From: Hungatella_A sp034142505
Lineage (GTDB): Bacteria; Bacillota; Clostridia; Lachnospirales; Lachnospiraceae
Reading direction: 5' to 3'
DNA: 64,000 bases
Assembly: GCA_034142505.1 (NCBI GenBank)
Contig: JAWZDV010000075.1
Coordinates: 1 to 64,000 of the forward strand
Each line of letters starts with the position of its first letter. Positions within the stretch are counted from its first letter, which is position 1. This document shows, one piece after another, positions 17,133 to 25,760 of this stretch. Made by a program: the position numbers and the translations under genes. The notes under the pieces are model-generated. The model saw only the letters and a list, made by a program, of their open reading frames with translations, did not search any database and had not been told where the DNA came from.

Positions 17133-19043
17133 TTAAAAACGGAAAATTGCCGTTCCGTAGGCCGGAAGCGGGTACGCGAAGGAGTAAGGCAGGCCGTCAC
17201 ATTCACTCTTGGTGGATCGGTAAACCGGTCCCTTATCCTTTCCTTCATAAGCACCATGAGTCTCATCCAGCAGCAACGTAAAATTGCCCCGCTTCGGAAC
17301 ACCCACCCGGTAGTCCGGTCTGGCAACCGGGGTGAAGTTGCAGATAAACATCAGGTTCTGCCTGCCGTTTGTTCCCCGGCGGATAAAGCTGAAAATACTT
17401 CTCTCCGCATCATTGGCGTTAATCCACTGGAATCCATCCCAATCATAATCCATGGTATATAACGCCGGATATTTTTTATAAATGTGAAGCAAATCTTTCA
17501 CGTACTTCTGTAAATCAGCGTGGGCCGGTTCCCCGGTCAGATACCAGTCTAAGGATACTTTTTCGTCCCACTCGTGGAGCTGGCCAAAATCCTGCCCCAT
17601 AAAGAGCAGCTTCTTGCCCGGATGCCCCATCATAAAGGTATATCCCACTTTCAGGTTGGAGAATTTGTCCTCATAAAGTCCTGGCATCTTGTTAATCATG
17701 GAGCATTTTAAATGAACCACCTCATCGTGTGACAGCACCAGGATAAAGTTCTCGCTGGTGGCATAGGTCATGCCGAAGGTCATCTTATTGTGGTTGGCTT
17801 TGCGGAAATAGGGGTCCAGCTTCATATACTCCAGGAAATCATGCATCCATCCCATGTTCCATTTAAACCGGAAGCCAAGTCCATCCTCCTCCGGATGTTT
17901 CGTCACGTTTGGCCAGGCGGTGGACTCCTCGGCAATCATCATAGCGCCGCTGTTGCGTCCCTGGAGCACTGTGTTCAAATGCTTGAAGAACTCAATCGCC
18001 TCTAAATTCTTGTTGTCGCCGTACTTGTTGGGAATCCAATTCCCATCTGAACGTCCGTAGTCCAGATACAGCATGGAAGCCACCGCGTCCACCCGCAGGC
18101 CGTCCACGTGGAACTTCTCGACCCAGTATACCGCATTGGCAATGAGGAAGTTGGACACCTCATGCTTGCCGTAGTCAAACACCTTGGTGCCCCAGTCAGG
18201 ATGTTCGCCCTTTCTCGGGTCCGCGTACTCATAGAGCGGCTGTCCGTCAAAGTCAGCCAGCCCGTGTGCGTCTTTGGGGAAATGTGCCGGAACCCAGTCT
18301 AAGATCACGCCGATTCCCTGTTTGTGCATATAATCCACGAAATACATAAACTCTTCCGGTGTCCCATAGCGGGAGGTGGGAGCATAGTAACCGGTCACCT
18401 GATAACCCCAGGAACCGTCATAGGGGTGTTCTGCAATCCCCATCAATTCCACATGGGTGTAACCCATCTCTTTTACATAATCAGCCAGCTCATGAGCCGC
18501 TTCCACATATGTATAGAATCCGTCCTTCTCCTCCCGGTCTTTCTTCTTCCAGGAACCGATCTGAACTTCATAAATGGACATTGGCATATGAACCGGGTCC
18601 GTCTCCTGGCGTTTGGTCATCCAGGCGCTGTCCTTCCAGGTATACCCGGATAAATCCGCAGTGATGGAAGCCGTGCCAGGACGGTATTCCGCCTGGAACG
18701 CAAAGGGATCAGCCTTGAATAAAATCTTGCCGGTAGATGTGGTGATGGCATATTTATACAATTCCCCCGCGCCAAGTCCCGGAATAAATACCTCATAAAT
18801 ACCGGAATCAGCCAGAACAGACATGGGAGTCGCGTCGATATCCCATCCGTTGAAATCGCCAACCAGATTCACCGCTCTTGCGTGGGGAGCCCACACAGCG
18901 AAGTACATGCCGTCCTTCCCCTTATATTTTCGTGGATGTGCGCCCAGCTTCTCAAAAATCTCATAGTGGGTGCCCTCTCCGTACAGATAACGATCCACCT
19001 CTGTGATAAACCCTGTTCCAATCTCTTTTTTGCTACCAGCCAT
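17133..19043 (-). CDS. glgB: 1,4-alpha-glucan branching enzyme
   Basis: 636-residue GH13 enzyme that makes alpha-1,6 branches in glycogen. An N-terminal CBM48 domain opens with HPRKYKGKDGMYFAVWAPHA. The TIM barrel carries the nucleophile Asp in GLRVDAVAS, the acid/base Glu in MMIAEES and the third Asp in LSHDEVVH. A C-terminal beta-domain ends near AYGTAIFRF. Length is normal. It begins 3 nt after a second GH13 gene, so the two are co-translated. Other glycogen genes (glgA, glgC, glgP) are absent here. Confidence 0.95.
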   Translation of the reverse strand: MAGSKKEIGTGFITEVDRYLYGEGTHYEIFEKLGAHPRKYKGKDGMYFAVWAPHARAVNLVGDFNGWDIDATPMSVLADSGIYEVFIPGLGAGELYKYAITTSTGKILFKADPFAFQAEYRPGTASITADLSGYTWKDSAWMTKRQETDPVHMPMSIYEVQIGSWKKKDREEKDGFYTYVEAAHELADYVKEMGYTHVELMGIAEHPYDGSWGYQVTGYYAPTSRYGTPEEFMYFVDYMHKQGIGVILDWVPAHFPKDAHGLADFDGQPLYEYADPRKGEHPDWGTKVFDYGKHEVSNFLIANAVYWVEKFHVDGLRVDAVASMLYLDYGRSDGNWIPNKYGDNKNLEAIEFFKHLNTVLQGRNSGAMMIAEESTAWPNVTKHPEEDGLGFRFKWNMGWMHDFLEYMKLDPYFRKANHNKMTFGMTYATSENFILVLSHDEVVHLKCSMINKMPGLYEDKFSNLKVGYTFMMGHPGKKLLFMGQDFGQLHEWDEKVSLDWYLTGEPAHADLQKYVKDLLHIYKKYPALYTMDYDWDGFQWINANDAERSIFSFIRRGTNGRQNLMFICNFTPVARPDYRVGVPKRGNFTLLLDETHGAYEGKDKGPVYRSTKSECDGLPYSFAYPLPAYGTAIFRF

Positions 19044-19046
19044 AAT

Positions 19047-20381
19047 TTAGCCCTCCATAATCTTTAAGACAATCCCGTGACTGCCTTTTATAGAAACCTC
19101 AACCCGTCCATCAGCAACAGGATATTTCTCATTCGTCATCAAATCCACAGCTTCTTTTGCTGCAATCGGCACAGGAATCTGAAGATTTGCGGGAGCGTCA
19201 TCGTTGTTGACCGCGGTGACTGCCACCGACCCTTCCGCAAAACGAGCAAATGCATACTGACGGTTCGTCAATAGCAATTCCTTGTAACGTCCCCCATGGA
19301 ACTCCGGGTTCTCCTCATGAATCTTTCCAAGCTGGCTCAAAAAGTCAGTCAGTTCCCCGTGAAACTTTTCCTCCTCCTCAATGGAAATGGAGGGGCGCAG
19401 TGCAACATCACTGTCTTTCGTTCTCTTCCCCTCGATTCCCCATTCCCCGCCGTAATAGACAGAGGGAATCCCGGGAAGTGTGTAGAGCAGAGTATAGACT
19501 GGGAACAGATGCTCTTTGACATTTAATTTACTTGCAATACGGTCCTCGTCGTGATTGTCCACGAAAGTATAGAGCTGGTATCCGATCTGCTCTAACCGTC
19601 TGACCGTGTGGGCAATCTCAAAATAGTTGTGGTCGTTGTGTCCGGAATACAATCCCTTATGTAACTCATAATTGGTCACAGAGTGGAGCATCTCCTGGTT
19701 CACCCAGCGGCTGTAATCGCCGTGGATCACTTCTCCCATCAGCCAGAAATTCTCTTTCATCCCCGACGTCTGGGCGCGCAGCTCCTTCATAAAGCCAAAA
19801 TCAAGCACATTGGCACAGTCCAGCCGGATTCCGTCAATGTCAAATTCATCAATCCAGAATCGGATGACATCGAACAGATACTGCTTCACCTCCGGATTCC
19901 ATAAGTTCAGACAGGGCAGTTCAAAATGTCCCTGCCAGGCCTCGTATCCGAAAGAATCCCCAAGAGGGCTGCCCCAGCCGAAGTTCACGCCTTTGTACCA
20001 GTCCTTGTAAGGAGACTGTTCCCGGTTCTTCTGAATGTCCTGGAACGCAAAGAACTCTCTCCCCGTGTGGTTGAACACTCCGTCCACCACCACCTTGATT
20101 CCTGCTTCATGGCACAGGGAAGTAAACCGGCGGAAACTGTCATTGCCGCCCAGCCGCCGGTCCACCAGTTTATAATCCCTCGTGTCATACCCGTGTGAGG
20201 AGGATTCAAAAAGCGGCCCGATGTATACGGCGTTGCATCCCAGGGAGCGGATGTGTGGAATCCATTTGTCCAGCTCCTCAAAACGATTGGTGACGCCAGG
20301 CTCCTCGTTGGTTTTCGGAGCCCCCGTCATGCCCAGAGGATACATATGATAAAATATCCCCTTCTCATACCACGTACCCAT
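19047..20381 (-). CDS. GH13 alpha-amylase family glycosidase
   Basis: 444 residues, no signal peptide, so an intracellular maltodextrin-acting enzyme. GH13 motifs are intact: VVVDGVFNH, GIRLDCA (nucleophile Asp), LMGEVIHG (acid Glu) and FVDNHDEDR (third Asp). It lacks the extra N-terminal domain of cyclomaltodextrinases. It is co-oriented with glgB at 3-nt spacing, so it probably trims or degrades the same glucan. Precise specificity is not decidable by reading. Confidence 0.9.
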   Translation of the reverse strand: MGTWYEKGIFYHMYPLGMTGAPKTNEEPGVTNRFEELDKWIPHIRSLGCNAVYIGPLFESSSHGYDTRDYKLVDRRLGGNDSFRRFTSLCHEAGIKVVVDGVFNHTGREFFAFQDIQKNREQSPYKDWYKGVNFGWGSPLGDSFGYEAWQGHFELPCLNLWNPEVKQYLFDVIRFWIDEFDIDGIRLDCANVLDFGFMKELRAQTSGMKENFWLMGEVIHGDYSRWVNQEMLHSVTNYELHKGLYSGHNDHNYFEIAHTVRRLEQIGYQLYTFVDNHDEDRIASKLNVKEHLFPVYTLLYTLPGIPSVYYGGEWGIEGKRTKDSDVALRPSISIEEEEKFHGELTDFLSQLGKIHEENPEFHGGRYKELLLTNRQYAFARFAEGSVAVTAVNNDDAPANLQIPVPIAAKEAVDLMTNEKYPVADGRVEVSIKGSHGIVLKIMEG

Positions 20382-20413
20382 AGTTATTATCCTCCAGTTA
20401 TCTTACTTTGTTA

Positions 20414-20635
20414 CTACACCTCCAGGCTTTTAAACCGCCTCAGAAGGAATTGATAACGCAGCTGTGCCGCGTTCAATTCATAAATATAACAGTCAATCAG
20501 AGTAGGCTCAACGGCCTGCTCAAAATGGTTTCTGGCAGAGTCAATGCAGCAGCGGCTCTGCTCAATTTCGGTCCGCAGTCTCTGGGTCTCCAGGAAGCGG
20601 TCCCTTGTTTCTTTTAATTTTTTGATATGCTTCAT
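20414..20635 (-). CDS. DUF2508 family protein (YaaL-like)
   Basis: 73-residue charged helical protein, MKHIKKLKETRDRFLETQRL onward, with the family-typical C-terminal stretch LIDCYIYELNAAQLRYQFLL. DUF2508 proteins are small, widespread in Firmicutes and of unknown function. The start at 20635 is preferred because GGGAG precedes it at proper spacing; an ATG at 20650 would add five residues and has none. It sits 32 nt before the amylase gene, on the same strand. Confidence 0.8.
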   Translation of the reverse strand: MKHIKKLKETRDRFLETQRLRTEIEQSRCCIDSARNHFEQAVEPTLIDCYIYELNAAQLRYQFLLRRFKSLEV

Positions 20636-20650
20636 AACATCAACTCCCAT

Positions 20651-21029
20651 CTTATGATAAAACTAGTATAACTGGAAGTTGGAAATGTTATTCATAAGTA
20701 CCTTATATTTTACCATTGTGAGGAAATTAGGTCAATGAATATTGTCTGAATAAAAAGACCGGCTGAACTGACAGGTTTAGCATTCACGGCGAAGACCGCG
20801 GCACAGAAACAGATACTTTATTTCTACTGTTGCTACATGCAAGGTCCTCCGGAAAGTACAGCAGGCATAGCTTCTCAAACAGCAGTCATATGATCTGTAT
20901 CAGCTTTTTGACATAAACAAAGCAGAGGGCGCTGCTCAATCATCTATTCTGATGATTTTGCAACACCCTCTTCCTTTTCAGGCATATATCTTTTCTAAGC
21001 TGCGACCCTATGTAACCAATGATTCCGGT
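20651..21029. other. 379-bp gene-free stretch with an imperfect inverted repeat
   Basis: No convincing gene. At 20924-20971, AGAGGG/CCCTCT and AATCATC/GATGATT form an imperfect stem-loop that may terminate the hydrolase gene ending at 21030, or be a relic of an insertion-sequence end. A 40-odd-codon open stretch near 20770-20900 on the plus strand matches nothing I recognise. Confidence 0.4.
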
Positions 21030-23156
21030 TTAAGTTCCCATAACATTATTCATTTGCAGCAGAGTAAAAATCAGAGTATTGAGAAAAGCGCCAGGCAGAA
21101 TGGAACCCGTTTGCTTATAGAGCTTTCTCGAATACACCACCGCTGCAGGCAGAACAAACGCCATACCAACAACCTGATATGCAAGTCCCCAGTTTAACCC
21201 AAGCACTTCTGTTGCTACTCCCTGCGAATTTTTTGTCCAAAAGTAGCCCATAAACTGTATACAGACATATAGACCAAGGGGAAGGCCATTTGCAACTGCC
21301 TGGATAACCGTGGTAAGCCAGTCTGGCATATCTTTCATTCGGAAATTGTTTACAAGCATGCCGCTGACAATCCAAAAAGGAAGGAAATACAGCGCATACA
21401 AAACCAAGCTGAGATATCTCTCCGGAGATATTACCTTAAAGTGAATCAAGTTAAAGAAATTAATGTTAAAGCTGGCTCCGTTAAACATGTCCCGATAGAG
21501 ACTGATGACCATGTATACAATTCCAAACACAGTTACTGCATATGTCAAAGAGAGAAGAACGGATTTCACGGTACAGTTGAGTCCATAGAAATCACGGAAT
21601 CCAACACTACATTTTTTCTTATCCACAGCAAACCACTTCACGATGATGACTGCCAGCAGAACGACTGAATTTACCAACGCCCATGCTAAAATACAGTTGA
21701 TTCGTCCAAGCCCGGAAACCGCTCCCAGTCCTATAATCATATGCTCATCCTGATAATTCGCGACCGGCGCCAAAAGGAAGATCGGGATGAGCGATACAAT
21801 AGCGAGAAGAACCCAGGTGATTGGATCTTTTTTGCTTAACTGCGGTGCGTATGCTTCCCCAAGAATGGACTCACAGAAGCGAGAGCGGAGCATAAGAACG
21901 GCAATTACGCCAACTAAAACAAGCAGGGTAAAAAAGCTGATCACATTCGCCACGTCATAAACCCTCCAGGCAGTGCCACCCATAGGCGCCGCGCCGGTAC
22001 CATTGGTATCGGTGAGATAGCCATTGTTATATCCGGTTGCAAGAGAAGCAAATTCAACAATACAGTCAATATTTTTCTGCTGGCGAGTGTTTGCAGCATG
22101 CCAGCCCGGGAACTGAACAAGCAAACGCAAACTGTAGTTCTCGGCAGCCTTGCGCACATCGGGATTATCCCTGCAGGCTTCGTCGAAACCGGAAATAACG
22201 GTACTTTGCGTCGGCTGATCATTGGACGACAAATTGATGCTGTAAATGGTATCCCGTTCTACATTTTCCACACCAGTATCGAATACTGCACGCAGGCCTT
22301 CATTGGTTGGATAATCTATGCTTCTTGAAGAGGAGGATTCATCCTGCATTGCGTTCGAAACAGCGAAGTTGGCCTGCATGTTTCGATAAACAGGGTTACC
22401 GGCTACCTCAACAACCTGAGGAAGCATCCAGTCACGCATTACCTGCCCCTGACTAATACCAAACGTCACACGGCCATAGGTATAAGTATGCGTGATTTCT
22501 TCTTTACGCCCATCGTAATAGCCTTTTTCATAATCATTTAGCTGCCCGGCAACAGCATCCGCATCCTGAGACGCAACCTGCTCCGCGGTCACCGTCACAC
22601 CGAGTTCATCGTGCAGCATATTGAACAATAAATCCGGAAGCGTATAAAATCCAGCATATCTGCTCAGGGCTAGCTGCGTGGCACGCCCTCCCTGTGAATG
22701 ACCTGTATAACCAATGTTTCTTGTATCCACGAAATTGAGGCTTTGTATATATTCCACCGCATGATTTACATGTAGGAATTCTCCATAATGAGAGCCGTAA
22801 TCATATTTGTCTGACATACCATGACTATACGCATCAAGTAAAAAGACTACAAACCCCCTCTTAACAAGTTCAATCGTAAAATCTTCTTGACTGGATCTTG
22901 TGGTTGCACCGCCTCCCTGCGCAATAATCGCAGGAACTTTGTTTTTAAAATTGCCTTCCTCATCCATAGCAAGCGCGGCCTTTGGCACATATAAGGTTCC
23001 GCTCAAAGTATACCCATCCTTTTGAATAAGTGTTTCTTTTACCATGTACGTTCCATGAGCCGTGTACAGTACTGAATTCACAAGGCCAGTCACCAAAAGT
23101 ATCATTAAGCAAATACCCAAAAGTATCCAGCTGAGCTTTTTTCTTCCATTCTTCAT
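21030..23156 (-). CDS. Membrane protein with extracellular alpha/beta hydrolase domain
   Basis: 708 residues. The N-terminal helix lies at about 9-30. The extracellular domain (about 35-385) has an alpha/beta hydrolase core: a GYTGHSQGGRA nucleophile elbow with the catalytic Ser, preceded by PAIIAQGGGATT and LLDAYSHGMSDKYDYG. After about residue 395 there are roughly nine membrane helices. Hydrolase plus polytopic tail in one protein is an unusual plan; an esterase or peptidase acting at the outer membrane face is a fair inference. A ROK repressor is encoded divergently, which suggests regulation by a sugar. SD GGGAG precedes the ATG. Confidence 0.75.
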   Translation of the reverse strand: MKNGRKKLSWILLGICLMILLVTGLVNSVLYTAHGTYMVKETLIQKDGYTLSGTLYVPKAALAMDEEGNFKNKVPAIIAQGGGATTRSSQEDFTIELVKRGFVVFLLDAYSHGMSDKYDYGSHYGEFLHVNHAVEYIQSLNFVDTRNIGYTGHSQGGRATQLALSRYAGFYTLPDLLFNMLHDELGVTVTAEQVASQDADAVAGQLNDYEKGYYDGRKEEITHTYTYGRVTFGISQGQVMRDWMLPQVVEVAGNPVYRNMQANFAVSNAMQDESSSSRSIDYPTNEGLRAVFDTGVENVERDTIYSINLSSNDQPTQSTVISGFDEACRDNPDVRKAAENYSLRLLVQFPGWHAANTRQQKNIDCIVEFASLATGYNNGYLTDTNGTGAAPMGGTAWRVYDVANVISFFTLLVLVGVIAVLMLRSRFCESILGEAYAPQLSKKDPITWVLLAIVSLIPIFLLAPVANYQDEHMIIGLGAVSGLGRINCILAWALVNSVVLLAVIIVKWFAVDKKKCSVGFRDFYGLNCTVKSVLLSLTYAVTVFGIVYMVISLYRDMFNGASFNINFFNLIHFKVISPERYLSLVLYALYFLPFWIVSGMLVNNFRMKDMPDWLTTVIQAVANGLPLGLYVCIQFMGYFWTKNSQGVATEVLGLNWGLAYQVVGMAFVLPAAVVYSRKLYKQTGSILPGAFLNTLIFTLLQMNNVMGT

Positions 23157-23309
23157 ATAAACTATTCACTCCCCTCTTAATTATTTTAATATTTTTGATT
23201 CGTAACTATCCCTTACCACATTCACTTAGTCCAAAACATGACACAAACGCAAATCATCCTCCCTTCTTTCTATTTTCAATTACTCCAGACATTTTTAATA
23301 TGTAACATC

Positions 23310-23427
23310 CCCCCCTTATGCTACAGCCTTCTGCTTTAATAATAATGTCATTTTCATCACATTCTGGAATCGGATATTCCGGTCCGAAACGATAATCATC
23401 CGCGTCATAAGTAACCCAACCATCATG
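23310..23427 (-). pseudogene. Remnant of a zinc-dependent alcohol/polyol dehydrogenase
   Basis: Read on the minus strand, an open stretch translates to HDGWVTYDADDYRFGPEYPI, followed by PECDENDIIIKAEGCSIRGG. This resembles the N terminus of medium-chain zinc dehydrogenases (pattern WVTYxPxDYRxE..PvPE...DEvlIKVEAcGICgsD). The start Met is gone (CAT in its place), the catalytic GICGSD is degraded to SIRGG, and the rest of the gene is missing. It sits downstream of a minus-strand promoter at 23520-23549, where an intact gene would be expected. Confidence 0.5.
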
Positions 23428-23439
23428 GTTTCAGGAAGC

Positions 23440-23549
23440 TTGACTTATCCACTTTTTTAAGGTAATATATAAAATATATTTATAAATCGTTTTATAAATC
23501 TATTTAAAAAACTATTTATAGAATACTATTTGTATATAACAACTGTCAA
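23440..23549. promoter_or_regulatory. Face-to-face promoters over an AT-rich operator-like array
   Basis: Plus strand: TTGACT (23440-23445), 17 nt, TAATAT (23463-23468). Minus strand: TTGACA (23549-23544), 18 nt, TATTCT (23525-23520). Between them are palindromic repeats: ATTTATAAAT at 23478-23487, TTTATAAAT at 23491-23499, and further TATTTAAAAA/CTATTTATAG copies. ROK repressors bind AT-rich repeats, so the regulator at 23827 may act here. Confidence 0.5.
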
Positions 23550-23826
23550 TGCACTGTTTTCACGAAATCAGCTTATTTTTTTTGGCAATAATCACGAATA
23601 TTCGGTACGGTAGTTCAATTTTATTTGTTTAAAAAGAATGATAATACAGGCGATAGGCAGTTGGTAATTTGTCAAAATACGATTGCCTTAAAGGTTACAA
23701 TGCCGAAATTATAGATGCTTAATAGAATCTTTTTTACCAAATCTCTCCTGTAATAGTTGTATAATATTAAATTGAATGATATAGTTAAAAAGGTTTACTA
23801 AAAAAGAAGAAAGGGAGGGGAGAAAT

Positions 23827-24939
23827 ATGATACTTGATAAAAGGAATACAGATCTATACAAAAAGAATATTTATAACTATATTTACACAAACGGAGCTGT
23901 AAGCCGTCAGGAAATTGTGCGAAATCTTACCCTATCTTTGCCAACTGTAAACCATTGGATAACTCAGCTCTTAAACGAAGGCTTAATTATCCCCGCGGGA
24001 ACAGCTCATAATACAGGCGGCAGAAGAGCTCAGCTTTTTTCTATTGTTAATGATATCCGTATTGCTATAGGTGTGGAAATCAGTAAACACCATTTCACAA
24101 TTGTTTTGGTAGATATTCTTGGCAATATTATTAATATACATAAGCAAAATCTCAACTTTATATGCACAGATAAATACTACTCCTCTATCGGAAAAGCTAT
24201 CAGTAAACTTGTCAAAGACAACCATATTCCCGAAGAGAAAATCCTCGGTGTTGGAATTGGTGTTCCTGGACTCGTCTCTCAAGATGGTATCAAGGTCATT
24301 CATAGCAAAATTTTAGATATGAATAATATGGATGTTCGAGATTTTGAACGTCACATTGCCTATAAATGCCGGCTTTATAATGATGCAAAAGCTGCCGGCT
24401 TCGGTGAACTTTGGTACAGAAGCATCGATCGTGCTTTTTATGTTCTTTTAAGCTATCATGTGGGCGGTGCCTTAATCATAAACAATCAAGTCTGCCTTGG
24501 CGATTTCACTCGTGCAGGCGAATTTGGACATCAACAGATCATACCCAATGGCCAAAAATGTTATTGCGGCCAAACTGGCTGTGTAGATCCATATTGCAGC
24601 TTATCTGTTCTCACAGACACTGTTAATGGAGACATTGAAGAGTTCTTCACCAGCCTCCGCAGCGGAAATCCAAACTCAAAAAAAGCATGGAACGAGTACA
24701 TTTCTTACTTATCAATAGCAATTCATAATGTTGTCATGATTCTGGACTGCCCGGTAATTATTGGTGGAAGAGTTGGTGCTAATATCGGAGAGTTTATTGA
24801 TGATATTAATAAAACTGTCAACCGCCTTCACCCATTTACAGAGAATTCCAACATGGTAAAGCCATGTTGTTGTAAAAAAGAAGCTATTGCTGCTGGTTCC
24901 ACTTTCACCTTTATCAACCAATTCTTACAACAAATCTAG
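23827..24939 (+). CDS. ROK family transcriptional repressor
   Basis: 370 residues. The N-terminal winged helix-turn-helix (about 15-70; VSRQEIVRNLTLSLPTVNHW) is followed by a ROK domain with GVGIGVPGLVS, LYNDAKAAGFGE and GEFGHQQI. The zinc loop CYCGQTGCVDPYCS is intact, so this resembles sugar-binding XylR/NagC-type repressors. SD GGGAGGGG lies just before ATG. Divergent placement from the membrane hydrolase gene and the repeat array between them point to local control. Unlike the regulator at 11206, all ROK signature residues are present. Confidence 0.9.
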   Translation: MILDKRNTDLYKKNIYNYIYTNGAVSRQEIVRNLTLSLPTVNHWITQLLNEGLIIPAGTAHNTGGRRAQLFSIVNDIRIAIGVEISKHHFTIVLVDILGNIINIHKQNLNFICTDKYYSSIGKAISKLVKDNHIPEEKILGVGIGVPGLVSQDGIKVIHSKILDMNNMDVRDFERHIAYKCRLYNDAKAAGFGELWYRSIDRAFYVLLSYHVGGALIINNQVCLGDFTRAGEFGHQQIIPNGQKCYCGQTGCVDPYCSLSVLTDTVNGDIEEFFTSLRSGNPNSKKAWNEYISYLSIAIHNVVMILDCPVIIGGRVGANIGEFIDDINKTVNRLHPFTENSNMVKPCCCKKEAIAAGSTFTFINQFLQQI

Positions 24940-24973
24940 TGCCGCCCGATGTATTTACGCCGGGTGGCACTAG
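24936..24973 (+). terminator. Terminator of the ROK repressor gene
   Basis: A 13-bp stem, CTAGTGCCGCCCG with CGGGTGGCACTAG (one G-T pair), overlaps the stop codon. The following T run is short. Confidence 0.7.
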
Positions 24974-25025
24974 TTTCATTATCTTGCAAATGGTAGAGTT
25001 AAAAGACAAAATTTTTAAATTATGC

Positions 25026-25054
25026 TTGACATTTGAACAGAAAGTGTGCATAAT
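25026..25054 (+). promoter_or_regulatory. Promoter of the Tad pilus locus
   Basis: TTGACA (25026-25031), exactly 17 nt, then CATAAT (25049-25054). Transcription would start near 25061, leaving a leader of about 135 nt before the first gene. Confidence 0.75.
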
Positions 25055-25060
25055 GAAAAA

Positions 25061-25145
25061 ACATTCAGGCGTTACTTTCTGAAAACGCCGCTATGTACTT
25101 GTGATATCCAATCGATATCATGTAATGGCCCGGTTCGGGCATATA
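25061..25145 (+). ncRNA. Candidate structured leader RNA of the Tad locus
   Basis: Three hairpins are visible: GGCGTT/AACGCC (25068-25089), TGATATC/GATATCA with a five-base loop (25102-25120), and GCCCG/CGGGC (25128-25140). The GCC at 25087-25089 can instead pair with GGC at 25127-25129, extending the middle hairpin while breaking the other two. That gives two mutually exclusive folds, as in a cis-regulatory RNA. It does not match the c-di-GMP-I riboswitch core as I know it. No family assigned. Confidence 0.4.
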
Positions 25146-25196
25146 TTCCAGTAAGAGACGAAAGATTCATGGAGAAGAGTAAGGGGGAATGTATAT

Positions 25197-25733
25197 CTGA
25201 TTAGTACGGTAATTGTTTTAGTGATTCTGGCCGGCGGAGCAGTCTATGATCTGCGGGAGCACAGGATACCCAATTGGTGGGTGCTTGGCGGAGCCGGTAT
25301 CGGAATGGGACTTTTGTGGTGGCTGTCCATGGGAAAGGTGGAAAGTGCCTGGGAGGTGCCTGTGTGGTTTCTGGTTCGGTGTCTGGTGACATCGGCGGTG
25401 TTTTTCCCCTTGTTCTACGTCAGAATGATCGGCGCGGGGGATATTAAGCTGATGGCTGTCATCTGCGGATTTCTGGGGCCGTGGGATGGAAGTCTGGCGA
25501 TTGTTTACGGTTTTCTCATAGGGGCGGCGATGTCCCTGATAAAAATGCTGGTGCAGCGAACGCTGTTCCGGCGTCTGAATTATCTTTACGCCTATATCAG
25601 GCGGCTGATTCTCACGAAAGAAGTGACGGCATACCATGACCCGTCCAGGGATGGATATACGCACACGATCCCATTTGGTCTGTGTTTGTTCCTGGGGACA
25701 GTGGTTTATCTCTTTTTCATCAAAGGACGATAA
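25197..25733 (+). CDS. A24 prepilin peptidase (TadV/CpaA-like), first copy
   Basis: About 179 residues, polytopic membrane protein. The two catalytic Asp motifs of A24 aspartic peptidases are present: AVYDLREHRIPN and GAGDIKLM. The enzyme cleaves prepilin leaders at the cytoplasmic membrane face. Start choice: no ATG exists; GTG 25221 would remove most of the first helix and lacks a ribosome site, whereas AGGGGGAA at 25182-25189 is well placed for CTG 25197 (or ATT 25200). I therefore extend to 25197, with some doubt. First gene of the locus. Confidence 0.88.
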   Translation: MISTVIVLVILAGGAVYDLREHRIPNWWVLGGAGIGMGLLWWLSMGKVESAWEVPVWFLVRCLVTSAVFFPLFYVRMIGAGDIKLMAVICGFLGPWDGSLAIVYGFLIGAAMSLIKMLVQRTLFRRLNYLYAYIRRLILTKEVTAYHDPSRDGYTHTIPFGLCLFLGTVVYLFFIKGR

Positions 25734-25760
25734 AGATAGAAACGTACATAGGAGGTACAT

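Noticed and set aside
20924..20971. Insertion-sequence end
   Set aside because: The inverted repeat is imperfect, and no transposase, target duplication or second end was found; a weak terminator is as likely.
25061..25145. c-di-GMP-I riboswitch before the Tad locus
   Set aside because: The tetraloop/receptor and the conserved junction bases of that class are not seen, so only an unclassified structured leader is reported.
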